Source of the DNA: Streptomyces sp. S.PNR 29
GTDB lineage: Bacteria; Actinomycetota; Actinomycetes; Streptomycetales; Streptomycetaceae
Assembly: GCF_030386795.1 (NCBI RefSeq)
Contig: NZ_JANUQM010000019.1
Span: forward strand, 62,001-126,000
Length of the DNA stretch: 64,000 nt
Direction of reading: 5' to 3'
Shown here in pieces: positions 17,040-25,387 of this stretch (its first letter is position 1; every line of letters starts with the position of its first letter). The notes under the pieces were generated by a model. The model ran no database searches, was not told the origin of the DNA, and saw only the letters and a program-made list of their open reading frames with translations. The translations under genes were made by a program, and so were the position numbers.

Positions 17040-18047
17040 TTGTCCGAGCGTCCCCAGGCGCTGTTCGCCATGTCCGCCGAGAACGTGCCGCATGTCTTCC
17101 CGCCGGAGGTGCTGGCACGGCTGACGGAGTCCGTCGACATCGATCCCGGCCTCGTGGCGGAGGACCTCACCGACCCGAGGATCCTGGAGGCGCTGGCCCG
17201 TACCGAGATCCTGATCACCGGCTGGGGCTGCCCCCGCCTCGACGCGCGGGCCCTCGACGCCGCGCCCCGGCTGCGTGCCGTGCTGCACTCGGCCGGCTCC
17301 GTCAAGGGCTTCGCCACGCCCGAGGTCTGGCGGCGCGGCATCGCCGTCTCCTCGGCGGCCGCCGCGAACGCGCTGCCGGTCGCCGAGTACACGCTCGCCA
17401 TGATCCTGCTGGCCGGGAAGGACGTCCTCGCCGCCCGCGACCGACTGCGCGCCGACCGCGCCTTCCCCGGCTGGGGCATCGTGCCCGGCATCGGCAACCA
17501 CGGCCGCCGCGTCGGCGTCGTCGGCGCCTCCCGCATCGGCCGCCGCGTGCTCGAACTGCTGCGCCCCTTCGACCTGCGCCCCGCGCTCACCGACCCCTAC
17601 GTCGACGATCAGGAGGCCGTCGCCCTCGGCGTCCCCCTGCTGCCGCTGGACGACCTGCTGCGCAGCTGCGACATCGTCACCGTCCACGCCCCCGAGACCC
17701 CCGAGACCCGGCACCTGATCGGCCGCCGCGAGCTGGCCCTGATGCCCGACGGGGCGGTACTGATCAACACCGCGCGCGGCGGACTGGTCGACCACGACGC
17801 CCTCGTCGACGAACTGCGCACCGGCCGCCTGACCGCGATCCTCGACGTCACCGACCCCGAGCCGCTGCCCGCCGACTCACCCCTGTACGACCTGCCGGGT
17901 GCCTTCATCACGCCCCACCTCGCGGGTTCCCAGGGCAACGAACTCGCCCGCCTCGGCGCCACGGTCGCCGAGGAGGCCGAACGCCTGCGCACGGGAGCCC
18001 CACTGGCCCACGCGATCGACCGGGCGTCACTGGAACACACGGCATGA
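17040..18047 (+). CDS. D-isomer-specific 2-hydroxyacid dehydrogenase
   Basis: A 335-residue NAD(P)-dependent oxidoreductase. The TTG at 17040 follows GGAGG (17027-17031); ATG at 17070 is the alternative. The Rossmann part is seen in RRVGVVGASRIGRRVLELL (GxSxxG type). The catalytic Arg lies in LINTARGGLVDHDAL, Glu in VTDPEPLPADSPL and His in ITPHLAGS. Substrate unknown; divergence from aldO suggests a role in sugar-acid or polyol metabolism, but that is only context. Confidence 0.87.
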   Translation: MSERPQALFAMSAENVPHVFPPEVLARLTESVDIDPGLVAEDLTDPRILEALARTEILITGWGCPRLDARALDAAPRLRAVLHSAGSVKGFATPEVWRRGIAVSSAAAANALPVAEYTLAMILLAGKDVLAARDRLRADRAFPGWGIVPGIGNHGRRVGVVGASRIGRRVLELLRPFDLRPALTDPYVDDQEAVALGVPLLPLDDLLRSCDIVTVHAPETPETRHLIGRRELALMPDGAVLINTARGGLVDHDALVDELRTGRLTAILDVTDPEPLPADSPLYDLPGAFITPHLAGSQGNELARLGATVAEEAERLRTGAPLAHAIDRASLEHTA

Positions 18048-18148
18048 CACCCCCCAGGGCCGCGGCGAGGGGGACCCCCGGTACGGCTCCCGCACCCGCG
18101 GGGGCATACCGTGAGGAGTCGTACGTGCGCACCGGGAGGAGACACGGG

Positions 18149-19489
18149 ATGGGCAGCCGTACCGCGCTGGTCGAGGATCTGATGGAGCGTTTCCCGCACG
18201 TGCCGCGGGAAGCCGTCTTCAAGGAGGACCTGCTGCGGGGTGGTGTGGCGTTCGACCCCTCGGCCCTGAGCGACAACGAGGGCGGTGAGGTCAAGCCGAA
18301 GTCGTACTTCATCTTCTCCTTCGACCACGGCACCCTGCCCGAGCTGGGTGAGGCCGCGCTGCGCCGCCCGCCCGAGGAGATCATCCTCACCGGCGGCCCG
18401 TACGACCTCCGGCGGACGGTCGTCTCCGTCCGCGTGAACCCGTCGTCGCCGTACCGTGTGGCCGCCGACGAGCAGGGGATGCTCGGGCTGTACCTCGACG
18501 GCGGGCGCATCGCCGACGTCGGTGTGCCGCCGATGCCGGAGTACTACCGGCACACCCTCTCCAACGGGAAGTCCGTGATGGAGGTGGCCCCCACCATCCA
18601 GTGGGGCTACCTCATCTATCTGACCGTCTTCCGCGTCTGCCAGTACTTCGGCGCCAAGGAGGAGTGCCAGTACTGCGACATCAACCACAACTGGCGCCAG
18701 CACAAGGCGGCCGGGCGGCCTTACACGGGCGTGAAGGATGTCGAAGAGGTCCTGGAAGCCCTGGAGATCATCGACCGGTACGACACCCAGAAGGCGTCCA
18801 CGGCCTACACCCTCACCGGCGGCGCCGTCACGTCGAAGGTCGCCGGGCGCGACGAGGCCGACTTCTACGGCCACTACGCCAAGGCCATCGAGGAGCGCTT
18901 CCCCGGCCGCTGGATCGGCAAGGTCGTCGCCCAGGCGTTGCCCAAGGCCGACGTCCAGCGGTTCAAGGACTACGGCGTGCAGATCTACCACCCCAACTAC
19001 GAGGTGTGGGACCGCCGCCTGTTCGAGCTGTACTGCCCGGGCAAGGAGCGGTACGTCGGCCGCGACGAATGGCACCGCCGCATCCTCGACTCGGCGGACG
19101 TCTTCGGCCCGCGCAACGTCATCCCCAACTTCGTGGCCGGCGTCGAGATGGCCGAGCCCTTCGGCTTCACCAGCGTCGACGAGGCCATCGCCTCCACCAC
19201 CGAGGGCCTGCGCTTCTTCATGTCGCACGGCATCACGCCCCGGTTCACCACCTGGTGCCCCGAGCCCACGACCCCGCTCGGCAAGGCCAACCCGCAGGGC
19301 GCGCCGCTGGAGTACCACATCCGGCTGCTGGACGCCTACCGCGCCACGATGGACGACTTCGGCCTCTCCTCCCCGCCCGGCTACGGCCCGCCCGGCGCCG
19401 GCCGCGCGGTCTTCTCGGTCAGCTCCTTCATGGACAGCCTTCCGGCGGACGAGCCGGTGGACGAGCCGGTGGAGGCGGAGGCCCGTTGA
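18149..19489 (+). CDS. radical SAM protein with CX8CX2C cluster motif
   Basis: A 446-residue protein. The ATG at 18149 follows GGGAGGAG at 18134-18140; a much longer open frame upstream is a shadow of the dehydrogenase gene. The only plausible cluster ligands are Cys164, Cys173 and Cys176 (VCQYFGAKEECQYCD), a CX8CX2C spacing instead of the usual CX3CX2C. Downstream segments fit a TIM barrel: LTGGAVTSKV (GGE-like), IGKVVAQALPKAD, VQIYHPNYEVWD, IPNFVAGVEM. The N-terminal 150 residues are a separate domain I do not recognise. No obvious substrate peptide or partner is adjacent. Function unknown. Confidence 0.75.
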   Translation: MGSRTALVEDLMERFPHVPREAVFKEDLLRGGVAFDPSALSDNEGGEVKPKSYFIFSFDHGTLPELGEAALRRPPEEIILTGGPYDLRRTVVSVRVNPSSPYRVAADEQGMLGLYLDGGRIADVGVPPMPEYYRHTLSNGKSVMEVAPTIQWGYLIYLTVFRVCQYFGAKEECQYCDINHNWRQHKAAGRPYTGVKDVEEVLEALEIIDRYDTQKASTAYTLTGGAVTSKVAGRDEADFYGHYAKAIEERFPGRWIGKVVAQALPKADVQRFKDYGVQIYHPNYEVWDRRLFELYCPGKERYVGRDEWHRRILDSADVFGPRNVIPNFVAGVEMAEPFGFTSVDEAIASTTEGLRFFMSHGITPRFTTWCPEPTTPLGKANPQGAPLEYHIRLLDAYRATMDDFGLSSPPGYGPPGAGRAVFSVSSFMDSLPADEPVDEPVEAEAR

Positions 19490-19551
19490 AACGTCCGGGC
19501 CCGTCTTCCGTATGACTACCGGAACCGTGTCCGTCGTGGCGGTCGGCCCGG

Positions 19552-19563
19552 GTATTTGAATAC
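19552..19563. promoter_or_regulatory. 12-bp perfect palindrome upstream of the CBM2 sensor gene
   Basis: GTATTTGAATAC is a perfect palindrome about 110 bp before the start of the sigma/CBM2 protein and is AT-rich for this DNA. It may be an operator or part of a promoter. Confidence 0.3.
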
Positions 19564-19674
19564 GGCGCTTGTCAGTTGTGTCCAAGCCGTGAAAGGCTCG
19601 TGCCCTGCCCCGAGGTTCCGCCAACTCCGTTGCCGTTATGTGGAGTTGACCTCGTTCGTGGATGCAGGAGACTC

Positions 19675-21174
19675 ATGCCCGACCTGCCGACCCCTCAGGA
19701 CGCCTCCGAGGCCGCGCTGTTCTCCGAGTGCTGGGACGCGGTCCTCTCCTACGCCGATCTGTGCACGGCCGGTTCCGTCGCGGCCACACAGCTGGCGACG
19801 GAGGCGTTCGCGCACGGTATGCGCGAGGCCCGTTCCGCCGAGGCCGGGACGATCAGGAGCGCCGGCCGCCGCCCCTCCCGGCTGCCCCGGATACCCCTGC
19901 TGCTGACCGCCGTGCGCACCACGGCGGAGGCCTGGGAGACCGGCGGCCAGGGACACAAGCTGGATCCCGAGCTGCGGCTCTGGCTGAACTCCGACAAGGC
20001 GGCACGGTACACCGGGCCGCCGCTGCAGCGCCCGCTCGCCCTGCGCGGACTGCGCGACATGCAGGGGCCGGACGCCGAACTGCTGTGGCTCGCCGAGGTG
20101 GAGGCGCTGCCGCTGCCCACCGTGGCCCGCCGCCTCGGCCTCGACCCGGCCGCCGTGGCCGAGGAACTCGACCAGGTGCGCGGCCTGTTCCGGGACCGCT
20201 GCCACCGCAACCACCTCGACACGCCGATGGACGCCCAGTGCCGCAGCTACGCCCGGCTGCTGGACGCGATCACCCGTTCGCCCGCCGCCGACACCCCGGG
20301 CGACCTCTCCCGCCACCTCGCCACCTGCGTCCAGTGCGCCGAGGCCGCGGCCTGCCTCCGGCTGCACGGCGGGGGACTGCCCGCGGCCCTGGCCGGGGGA
20401 GTCATCGGCTGGGGCGGCCTCGCCTACCTGGAGCGCCGCCGCCGGGCCACCGAGGTGCGCCTGGGCGCCGGGCGTCCGGAGCCGGCCGACCCGGAGCCCG
20501 GGGAGGCGCACGAGGCCGCGCACAAGGCGCGCGTCGCCCGCAACGGCCTGCTCGTCGCGGCCGTCCTGGTGTCCCTGCTGGCACTCGGCGTCTCGATGAT
20601 GCCGTTCGGCGGCGACCACGACGACGCCGCGGCGCCCGCGGACTCCTCCGACAGCCAGCCGGTGGCCGACCCCGGCCCGTCCGTGCCCTCCGTCGCCCCG
20701 CTGCCGTCGTCCGGTTCCCCGAAGCCGTCCGGCAGCGCCGAGAAGGACCCGTCGCAGAAGCCGGGGAAGCCGGACAAGCCGGGGAAGACGCACCCCGAGC
20801 CGGAACCCCAGGGCACGTCCTCGTCCACCACCGCCCCGCCGGACCCGGACGAGAGCGAGTCGCCGACCTGCGTCGTCCAGTACGACCTCGTCAACCAGTG
20901 GCCCGACGGCTTCCAGGCCACCGTCACTGTCACCACCACCCGTCCCCTCGACACCTGGCGTGTCGCCTGGTCGTTCCGGGACGGCCAGAAGGTCGGCCAG
21001 ATGTGGGACGCCAGCTTCTCCCAGAACGACTCCCGCGTCACCGCCACCGCCGCCGACTACAACAGGTCCGTCCCCGCCGACGGCAGCCTCTCCTTCGGCT
21101 TCCTGGCCTCTTGGCGGGGCAAGAACTCACCGGGGTACGACTTCACGCTGAACGGGCACGACTGCGCGATGTGA
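19675..21174 (+). CDS. membrane protein: sigma-like N-terminus, zf-HC2 motif, one TM helix, extracellular CBM2
   Basis: A 499-residue protein. The ATG at 19675 follows AGGAG. Residues 1-185 look like an ECF sigma factor, with a region-4-like HTH at 141-180 (LPLPTVARRLGLDPAAVAEE). Residues 214-221 carry HxxxCxxC (HLATCVQC), as in zinc-finger anti-sigma domains. A membrane helix spans about 290-309 and a Pro/Ser/Lys linker 318-395. Residues 399-499 are a family 2 cellulose-binding module with flanking Cys399 and Cys497 and conserved Trp residues. The layout suggests a one-protein sensor of extracellular cellulose or xylan that signals inward. Direct partners are not visible. Confidence 0.75.
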   Translation: MPDLPTPQDASEAALFSECWDAVLSYADLCTAGSVAATQLATEAFAHGMREARSAEAGTIRSAGRRPSRLPRIPLLLTAVRTTAEAWETGGQGHKLDPELRLWLNSDKAARYTGPPLQRPLALRGLRDMQGPDAELLWLAEVEALPLPTVARRLGLDPAAVAEELDQVRGLFRDRCHRNHLDTPMDAQCRSYARLLDAITRSPAADTPGDLSRHLATCVQCAEAAACLRLHGGGLPAALAGGVIGWGGLAYLERRRRATEVRLGAGRPEPADPEPGEAHEAAHKARVARNGLLVAAVLVSLLALGVSMMPFGGDHDDAAAPADSSDSQPVADPGPSVPSVAPLPSSGSPKPSGSAEKDPSQKPGKPDKPGKTHPEPEPQGTSSSTTAPPDPDESESPTCVVQYDLVNQWPDGFQATVTVTTTRPLDTWRVAWSFRDGQKVGQMWDASFSQNDSRVTATAADYNRSVPADGSLSFGFLASWRGKNSPGYDFTLNGHDCAM

Positions 21175-21177
21175 CGT

Positions 21178-21330
21178 CGGTGGCCAGGGACGCGAGAGCG
21201 TCCCGCACCTGTTCGGCGCTGTCGGTCCGGTCGCGGGTCCACGGCGCGAGAACTCCGTGTCGCCGCCCCAGCGGCTCCAGGCACGGGCCAGTTCCGGGCC
21301 GCACAGCGAGACATACGGCAGTTGGTAGGG
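21178..21330 (-). pseudogene. possible frameshifted gene remnant
   Basis: On the minus strand one frame reads PYQLPYVSLCGPELARAW followed by SRWGGDTEF. After a shift of frame near 21235 the next reads APWTRDRTDSAEQVRDALAS. Both halves have G or C in nearly every third position, as real Streptomyces genes do, yet no single frame spans them and no start is visible. I do not recognise the family. Confidence 0.35.
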
Positions 21331-21443
21331 GTCAGAAAACCGGTGGCGCGCGGGAGAGCCCGCGTCTATGGTGGCTTCGAATCGTGCGGTGGCCGAGTGC
21401 CGCCGTGCCGTGCAGGTCCGAGTGAGTGAGGAGGTGCTGACCG

Positions 21444-21512
21444 ATGGCTGTCATTGCGACGAGCGCTGCCCGCATTCAGTTCATCAAGTCCACCTCCGTG
21501 GCCTCCGGCTGA
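21444..21512 (+). CDS. 22-residue leader peptide upstream of rsgA
   Basis: ATG at 21444 follows GAGGAGG at 9 bases, a better site than that of rsgA itself. The peptide begins MAVIATSAARIQF and ends STSVASG before TGA at 21510. It may be a regulatory upstream ORF. Confidence 0.4.
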   Translation: MAVIATSAARIQFIKSTSVASG

Positions 21513-21555
21513 TTCCACCCTTCTTTCTCCGCGTGCGTTCGCGGCTGCCGGGGCC

Positions 21556-21578
21556 ACCCTTGTGAAGGGTCACCCCTT
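21556..21578 (+). promoter_or_regulatory. competing hairpins sequestering the rsgA ribosome binding site
   Basis: AAGGGT (21565-21570), the likely Shine-Dalgarno of the TTG at 21577, can pair with ACCCTT at 21556-21561 across a GTG loop. Its AAGGG can pair instead with CCCTT at 21574-21578, which covers the start codon. Both pairings would hide the initiation site. Confidence 0.4.
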
Positions 21579-22668
21579 GAGTTCCACTTCTGCTTTCTCC
21601 GCGCTGGCTCCCTATGGCTGGGACGAGGCCTGGGCCGACGCGTTCGCCCCGTACGACACCGAGGGGCTGCTGCCCGGACGCGTGGTCCGGGTCGACCGCG
21701 GGCAGTGCGACGTGGTCACCGCCGACGGGCTGCTGCGGGCCGACACCGCGTTCGTCACCCCGCACGATCCCCTGCGGGTGGTGTGCACCGGCGACTGGGT
21801 CGCCGTCGAGCCGGCCGGCAGCCCGCGCTACGTACGGGCGTATCTGCCGCGCCGTACCGCCTTCGTGCGTTCCACCTCCTCCAAGCGGTCCGAGGGGCAG
21901 ATCCTCGCGGCCAACGTCGACCACGCCATCGTCGCCGTGTCGCTGGCCGTCGACCTCGACCTCGCCCGCATCGAACGGTTCCTCGCGCTCGCCTGGGAGT
22001 CCGGGGCGCAGCCGGTGGTCGTGCTGACCAAGGCCGACCTCGTGCCGGACGCGGTGACGCTGTCGTACCTCGTCCAGGACGTGGAGACGGCCGCGCCGGG
22101 TGTTCCGGTGCTGACCGTCAGCGCGATGGACGGGGACGGGCTGGACGTCCTCGCCGCCGTCGTCTCCGGCGGTACGGCGGTGCTGCTCGGGCAGTCCGGC
22201 GCGGGCAAGTCCACCCTCGCCAACGCGCTGCTCGGCGCGGACGCCATGGACGTCCAGGCCACCCGGGACGTCGACGGCAAGGGCCGCCACACGACGACCA
22301 CACGCAACCTGCTCCTGCTCCCCGGCGGGGGAGTACTGATCGACACGCCCGGGCTGCGGGGCGTGGGGCTCTGGGACGCCGGGAGCGGGGTCGGGCAGGT
22401 GTTCTCCGAGATCGAGGAACTGGCCGAGCGGTGCCGCTTCCACGACTGCGCCCACGCGTCGGAGCCGGGGTGCGCGGTGCGGGGCGCCATCGAGGCCGGG
22501 GAGCTGCCGGAGCGGCGGCTGGAGAGCTACCGGAAGCTGCTGCGGGAGAACCAGCGGATCGTCGCCAAGACGGACGCGCGGGTCCGGGCCGAGATCCGGA
22601 GGGACTGGAAGCGGAAGGGAGCCGAGGGACGGGCGGCGATGGAGGCGAAGCGGGGACGCCTGCGGTAG
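21577..22668 (+). CDS. rsgA: ribosome small subunit-dependent GTPase A
   Basis: A 363-residue circularly permuted GTPase that assists late 30S assembly. The TTG at 21577 with AAGGGT upstream is preferred; an in-frame GTG at 21562 is possible. An OB-fold fills residues 30-90. The G motifs come in permuted order: G4 LTKADL, G5 VSAMD, G1 GQSGAGKSTL, G2 region GRHTTTTRN, G3 DTPGLRG. The C-terminal zinc-binding domain has CRFHDCAHASEPGCAV. A perfect 10-bp hairpin follows the stop. Start control may involve the leader peptide and hairpins upstream. Confidence 0.92.
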   Translation: MSSTSAFSALAPYGWDEAWADAFAPYDTEGLLPGRVVRVDRGQCDVVTADGLLRADTAFVTPHDPLRVVCTGDWVAVEPAGSPRYVRAYLPRRTAFVRSTSSKRSEGQILAANVDHAIVAVSLAVDLDLARIERFLALAWESGAQPVVVLTKADLVPDAVTLSYLVQDVETAAPGVPVLTVSAMDGDGLDVLAAVVSGGTAVLLGQSGAGKSTLANALLGADAMDVQATRDVDGKGRHTTTTRNLLLLPGGGVLIDTPGLRGVGLWDAGSGVGQVFSEIEELAERCRFHDCAHASEPGCAVRGAIEAGELPERRLESYRKLLRENQRIVAKTDARVRAEIRRDWKRKGAEGRAAMEAKRGRLR

Positions 22669-22679
22669 GAACGCCCGAC

Positions 22680-22712
22680 GCCGGTGCGGACGGATGCCCC
22701 GCCCGCACCGGC
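22680..22712 (+). terminator. rsgA terminator
   Basis: GCCGGTGCGG (22680-22689) pairs perfectly with CCGCACCGGC (22703-22712) over a 13-base loop, starting 11 bases after the rsgA stop. Confidence 0.65.
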
Positions 22713-22913
22713 GACGCAGGGGCCGTCCTGTCCGGTGTGTGTCCGGGTTCAGGGCGTTGGGTGGGGCGGGGTGCCGGTGGTGGGCGCATGGTGCGGTGCC
22801 AGGTCATGGCGGGGGTTCGCCGTCGCCCGTATCGGCACGGGGACGCCTGCTCCAGCGTCATGTCCGATTTCCGCCAGCCGTGGCGTCGCGGGCGGCGGAG
22901 ACTGGACAGCGTG

Positions 22914-24293
22914 ATGGACGAGGACACCAGGTACGAAGCCGTGCGGAGCCGGGACGCCCGGTTCGACGGTGTGTTCTTCTTCGCGGTCGAAACGACCGGC
23001 ATCTACTGCCGCCCCAGCTGCCCGGCGGTGACGCCGAAGCGGCACAACGTGCGGTTCTACACCACGGCCGCCGCCGCCCAGGGCTCGGGTTTCCGGGCCT
23101 GCCGGCGGTGCCGTCCGGACGCCGTGCCGGGATCCGCGGAGTGGAACGTACGGGCGGACGTCGTGGGCCGGGCCATGCGGCTGATCGGCGACGGCGTGGT
23201 CGACCGGGAGGGCGTCGCCGGGCTCGCCGCACGGCTCGGCTACAGCGCACGGCAGGTTCAGCGGCAGCTCACCGCGGAGCTCGGCGCCGGACCGGTGGCC
23301 CTCGCCCGGGCCCAGCGGGCGCACACCGCGAGGGTCCTGCTGCAGACCACCGACCTGCCCGTCACCCAGATCGCCTTCGCGTCCGGCTTCGCCAGCGTGC
23401 GGCAGTTCAACGACACCATCCGGGCCGTGTACGCGGCGACGCCGAGCGAGCTGCGCGCCGCCGCCCCGAAGGGCGGCCGTACCCCCGGACACCCGTCGGC
23501 CGGGATCCCGCTGCGGCTCGCCCACCGGGGCCCCTACCAGGCCGGACCCGTTTTCGACCTGCTGCAGCGCGAGGCCGTCGCGGGCGTCGAGGAGGTGAGC
23601 GGTCCCCCGGGCCGCCGCACCTACCGGCGCACCCTGCGCCTGCCCTACGGCACCGGGATCGTCGCCGTCGACGAGCGGCCGGGCACGCCGAGACCGCGTG
23701 GCGGCGGCTGGCTCCAGGCCCGCCTCCACCTCACCGACCCCCGCGACCTCACCACCGCCGCCGGGAGGCTGCGCCGGCTGTTCGACCTCGACGCCGACCC
23801 GTACGCCGTCGACGAGCGGCTCGCCGCCGACCCGCGGCTCGCCCCGCTGGTCGCCGCCCGGCCGGGGCTGCGCTCGCCCGGCGCCGCCGACCCGGAGGAA
23901 CTGGCGGTACGGGCACTGGTGGGCCGCACCGAGGCCGAGCGGCTCGTCCAGCGGTACGGCAAGGCGCTCGACGCCTCCTGCGGCAGCCTCACGCACCTCT
24001 TCCCCGAGCCGGCCGTCCTCGCCGAGGCCGAGCCGGACGGCACCCTGGGCGCCCTCGCCGCCGCCCTCGCCGACGGCGCCGTACGCCTGGATCCGGGCGC
24101 CGACCGGGACGACGCGCAGCAGGCCCTGCTCGCCCTGCCCGGCCTTCACGCCCGTACGGCCGCCGTCGTCCGCATCCGGGCCCTCGGCGACCCGGACGTG
24201 GCCCTGCCCGGCACCGCCCTACCCGACACCTGGCGACCCTGGCGCTCGTACGCCCTGCACCACCTGCGCGCAGCAGGGGACTTGGAGTTCTGA
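22914..24293 (+). CDS. alkA: Ada N-terminal/AraC HTH domain fused to AlkA-type DNA-3-methyladenine glycosylase
   Basis: A 459-residue repair protein. Residues 1-80 hold the Ada zinc/methyl-acceptor domain with its four Cys (YCRPSC and CRRC). Residues 90-180 are an AraC-type HTH (GVAGLAARLGYSARQVQRQL). The remainder is the AlkA glycosylase, with the helix-hairpin-helix and catalytic Asp region LPGLHARTAAVVRIRALGDPD. It senses methyl phosphotriesters and excises alkylated purines. Start at ATG 22914; GTG at 22911 or ATG at 22860 cannot be excluded. Its TGA overlaps the ATG of the methyltransferase gene (TGATG), so the two repair genes are one unit. Confidence 0.9.
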   Translation: MDEDTRYEAVRSRDARFDGVFFFAVETTGIYCRPSCPAVTPKRHNVRFYTTAAAAQGSGFRACRRCRPDAVPGSAEWNVRADVVGRAMRLIGDGVVDREGVAGLAARLGYSARQVQRQLTAELGAGPVALARAQRAHTARVLLQTTDLPVTQIAFASGFASVRQFNDTIRAVYAATPSELRAAAPKGGRTPGHPSAGIPLRLAHRGPYQAGPVFDLLQREAVAGVEEVSGPPGRRTYRRTLRLPYGTGIVAVDERPGTPRPRGGGWLQARLHLTDPRDLTTAAGRLRRLFDLDADPYAVDERLAADPRLAPLVAARPGLRSPGAADPEELAVRALVGRTEAERLVQRYGKALDASCGSLTHLFPEPAVLAEAEPDGTLGALAAALADGAVRLDPGADRDDAQQALLALPGLHARTAAVVRIRALGDPDVALPGTALPDTWRPWRSYALHHLRAAGDLEF

Positions 24294-24886
24294 TGACCGG
24301 CGAGACCGCCACCTACGAGACCGCCGCCTACTGGACCACCGTCGCCAGCCCCCTCGGCCCGCTCCTCCTCACCGCCGACCCGACCGGCGCCCTGACCTCC
24401 CTCTCCGTGCCGGGCCAGAAGGGCGGCCGCACCGTGCGGGAGGGCCGGCAGCACGACCCCGGACCCTTCCGCGAGGCCGAGGAACAGCTCGCCGCCTACT
24501 TCGCCGGGGAGCTCAAGGAGTTCCGGCTGCGGCTGCGCAGTGACGGCAGCGCGTTCCGGGAGAAGGTGTGGACCGCGCTCGACACCGTGCCCTACGGGAC
24601 GACCACGACGTACGGCGAGATCACCGCGCGGATCGGCGCCTCCCGGGCCGCCGTACGGGCCGTCGGCGGGGCGATCGGCGCCAACCCGCTGCTGGTCGTC
24701 CGCCCCTGCCACCGGGTGATCGGCGCCGACGGTTCCCTGACGGGGTACGCGGGCGGGCTGGAACGCAAGACGCGGCTGCTGGAGCTGGAGGGCGTGCTCC
24801 AGGGGATGGCGGAGGGTTTCAGGCGTCCTCTGCCAGCCCCCAGCTGTGGATCCACTTCGGGTGGATCCGGATCAGCTCCTCGCTGA
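24293..24886 (+). CDS. ogt: methylated-DNA--protein-cysteine methyltransferase
   Basis: A 197-residue suicide enzyme removing O6-alkyl groups from guanine. The active site is PCHRV (RPCHRVIGADG), preceded by the DNA-binding helix TTTYGEITARIG. The start overlaps the alkA stop. The family normally ends soon after LLELEG. Here the frame runs on about 30 residues through a Gly/Ser/Pro tail of low conservation, overlapping the convergent PPOX gene by 68 bp. That suggests loss of an original stop codon. Confidence 0.9.
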   Translation: MTGETATYETAAYWTTVASPLGPLLLTADPTGALTSLSVPGQKGGRTVREGRQHDPGPFREAEEQLAAYFAGELKEFRLRLRSDGSAFREKVWTALDTVPYGTTTTYGEITARIGASRAAVRAVGGAIGANPLLVVRPCHRVIGADGSLTGYAGGLERKTRLLELEGVLQGMAEGFRRPLPAPSCGSTSGGSGSAPR

Positions 24887-25193
24887 AGTGCGGGCCCAGG
24901 TCGTGCGGGCCGGTGAGGAGTTCGGCCTCACCGCGGATCTCGACGCCGCGCACCCTCCAGGGGCGCACGCTGACGACATCGTCCACGACCAGCGCGACCT
25001 TCGGGTTCCGCTGGAGGTTGCGCCACTTCTTGGTACGGCCCATCGCGTGGCCGCCGACCAGGATCGTCCCGTCGTCCTGCGGGAAGAAGCCGACGGGGTT
25101 CGCCTGCGGCTGTCCCCCCGGGTCGACGGTGGCCAGCCGCCCCAGCCGCTGCGACATCAGATACCCGCGCTCCGCCTCGCTGAACTCGGTCAT
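24819..25193 (-). CDS. PPOX-class (F420- or FMN-dependent) oxidoreductase
   Basis: A 124-residue split-barrel flavoprotein-like enzyme. ATG at 25193 is chosen; an in-frame TTG at 25205 adds four residues. Recognisable parts are LATVDPGGQPQANPVGF, the cofactor-phosphate contacts near GRTKKWRNLQRNPKVALVVDD and the C-terminal WIHSWGL, all like the short actinobacterial F420-dependent PPOX family. Substrate unknown. Its 3' end overlaps ogt on the other strand. Confidence 0.8.
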   Translation of the reverse strand: MTEFSEAERGYLMSQRLGRLATVDPGGQPQANPVGFFPQDDGTILVGGHAMGRTKKWRNLQRNPKVALVVDDVVSVRPWRVRGVEIRGEAELLTGPHDLGPHFSEELIRIHPKWIHSWGLAEDA

Positions 25194-25387
25194 GACGGCA
25201 GCCAATCACGCCCGCCCGCCGGGCGCATCGGATCCTTGTCCCAGGGCTTCGGGACTACACCGCCGGTGTGGCAGGTCCCAGCGGGGTGCCTCCGCGCCCG
25301 CCTCGCCGACCAGCCGCACCCGGCGGGTGGCGCCGCCCGCGCGGACCGCCGGGAGTTGCCGAAGTTCCGGCGCGGTCCTGCGGCTGA

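Larger units (their letters stand above)
21175..21576. other. region between CBM2 sensor and rsgA: remnant, leader peptide, hairpins
   Basis: About 400 bp without a full-length gene. It holds a possible frameshifted minus-strand gene remnant (21178-21330), a 22-codon leader ORF (21444-21512), and mutually exclusive hairpins around the rsgA ribosome binding site (21556-21578). Confidence 0.5.

Noticed and set aside
17609..19624. 671-codon minus-strand open frame
   Set aside because: Antisense to the hydroxyacid dehydrogenase and radical SAM genes, with no recognisable domain.
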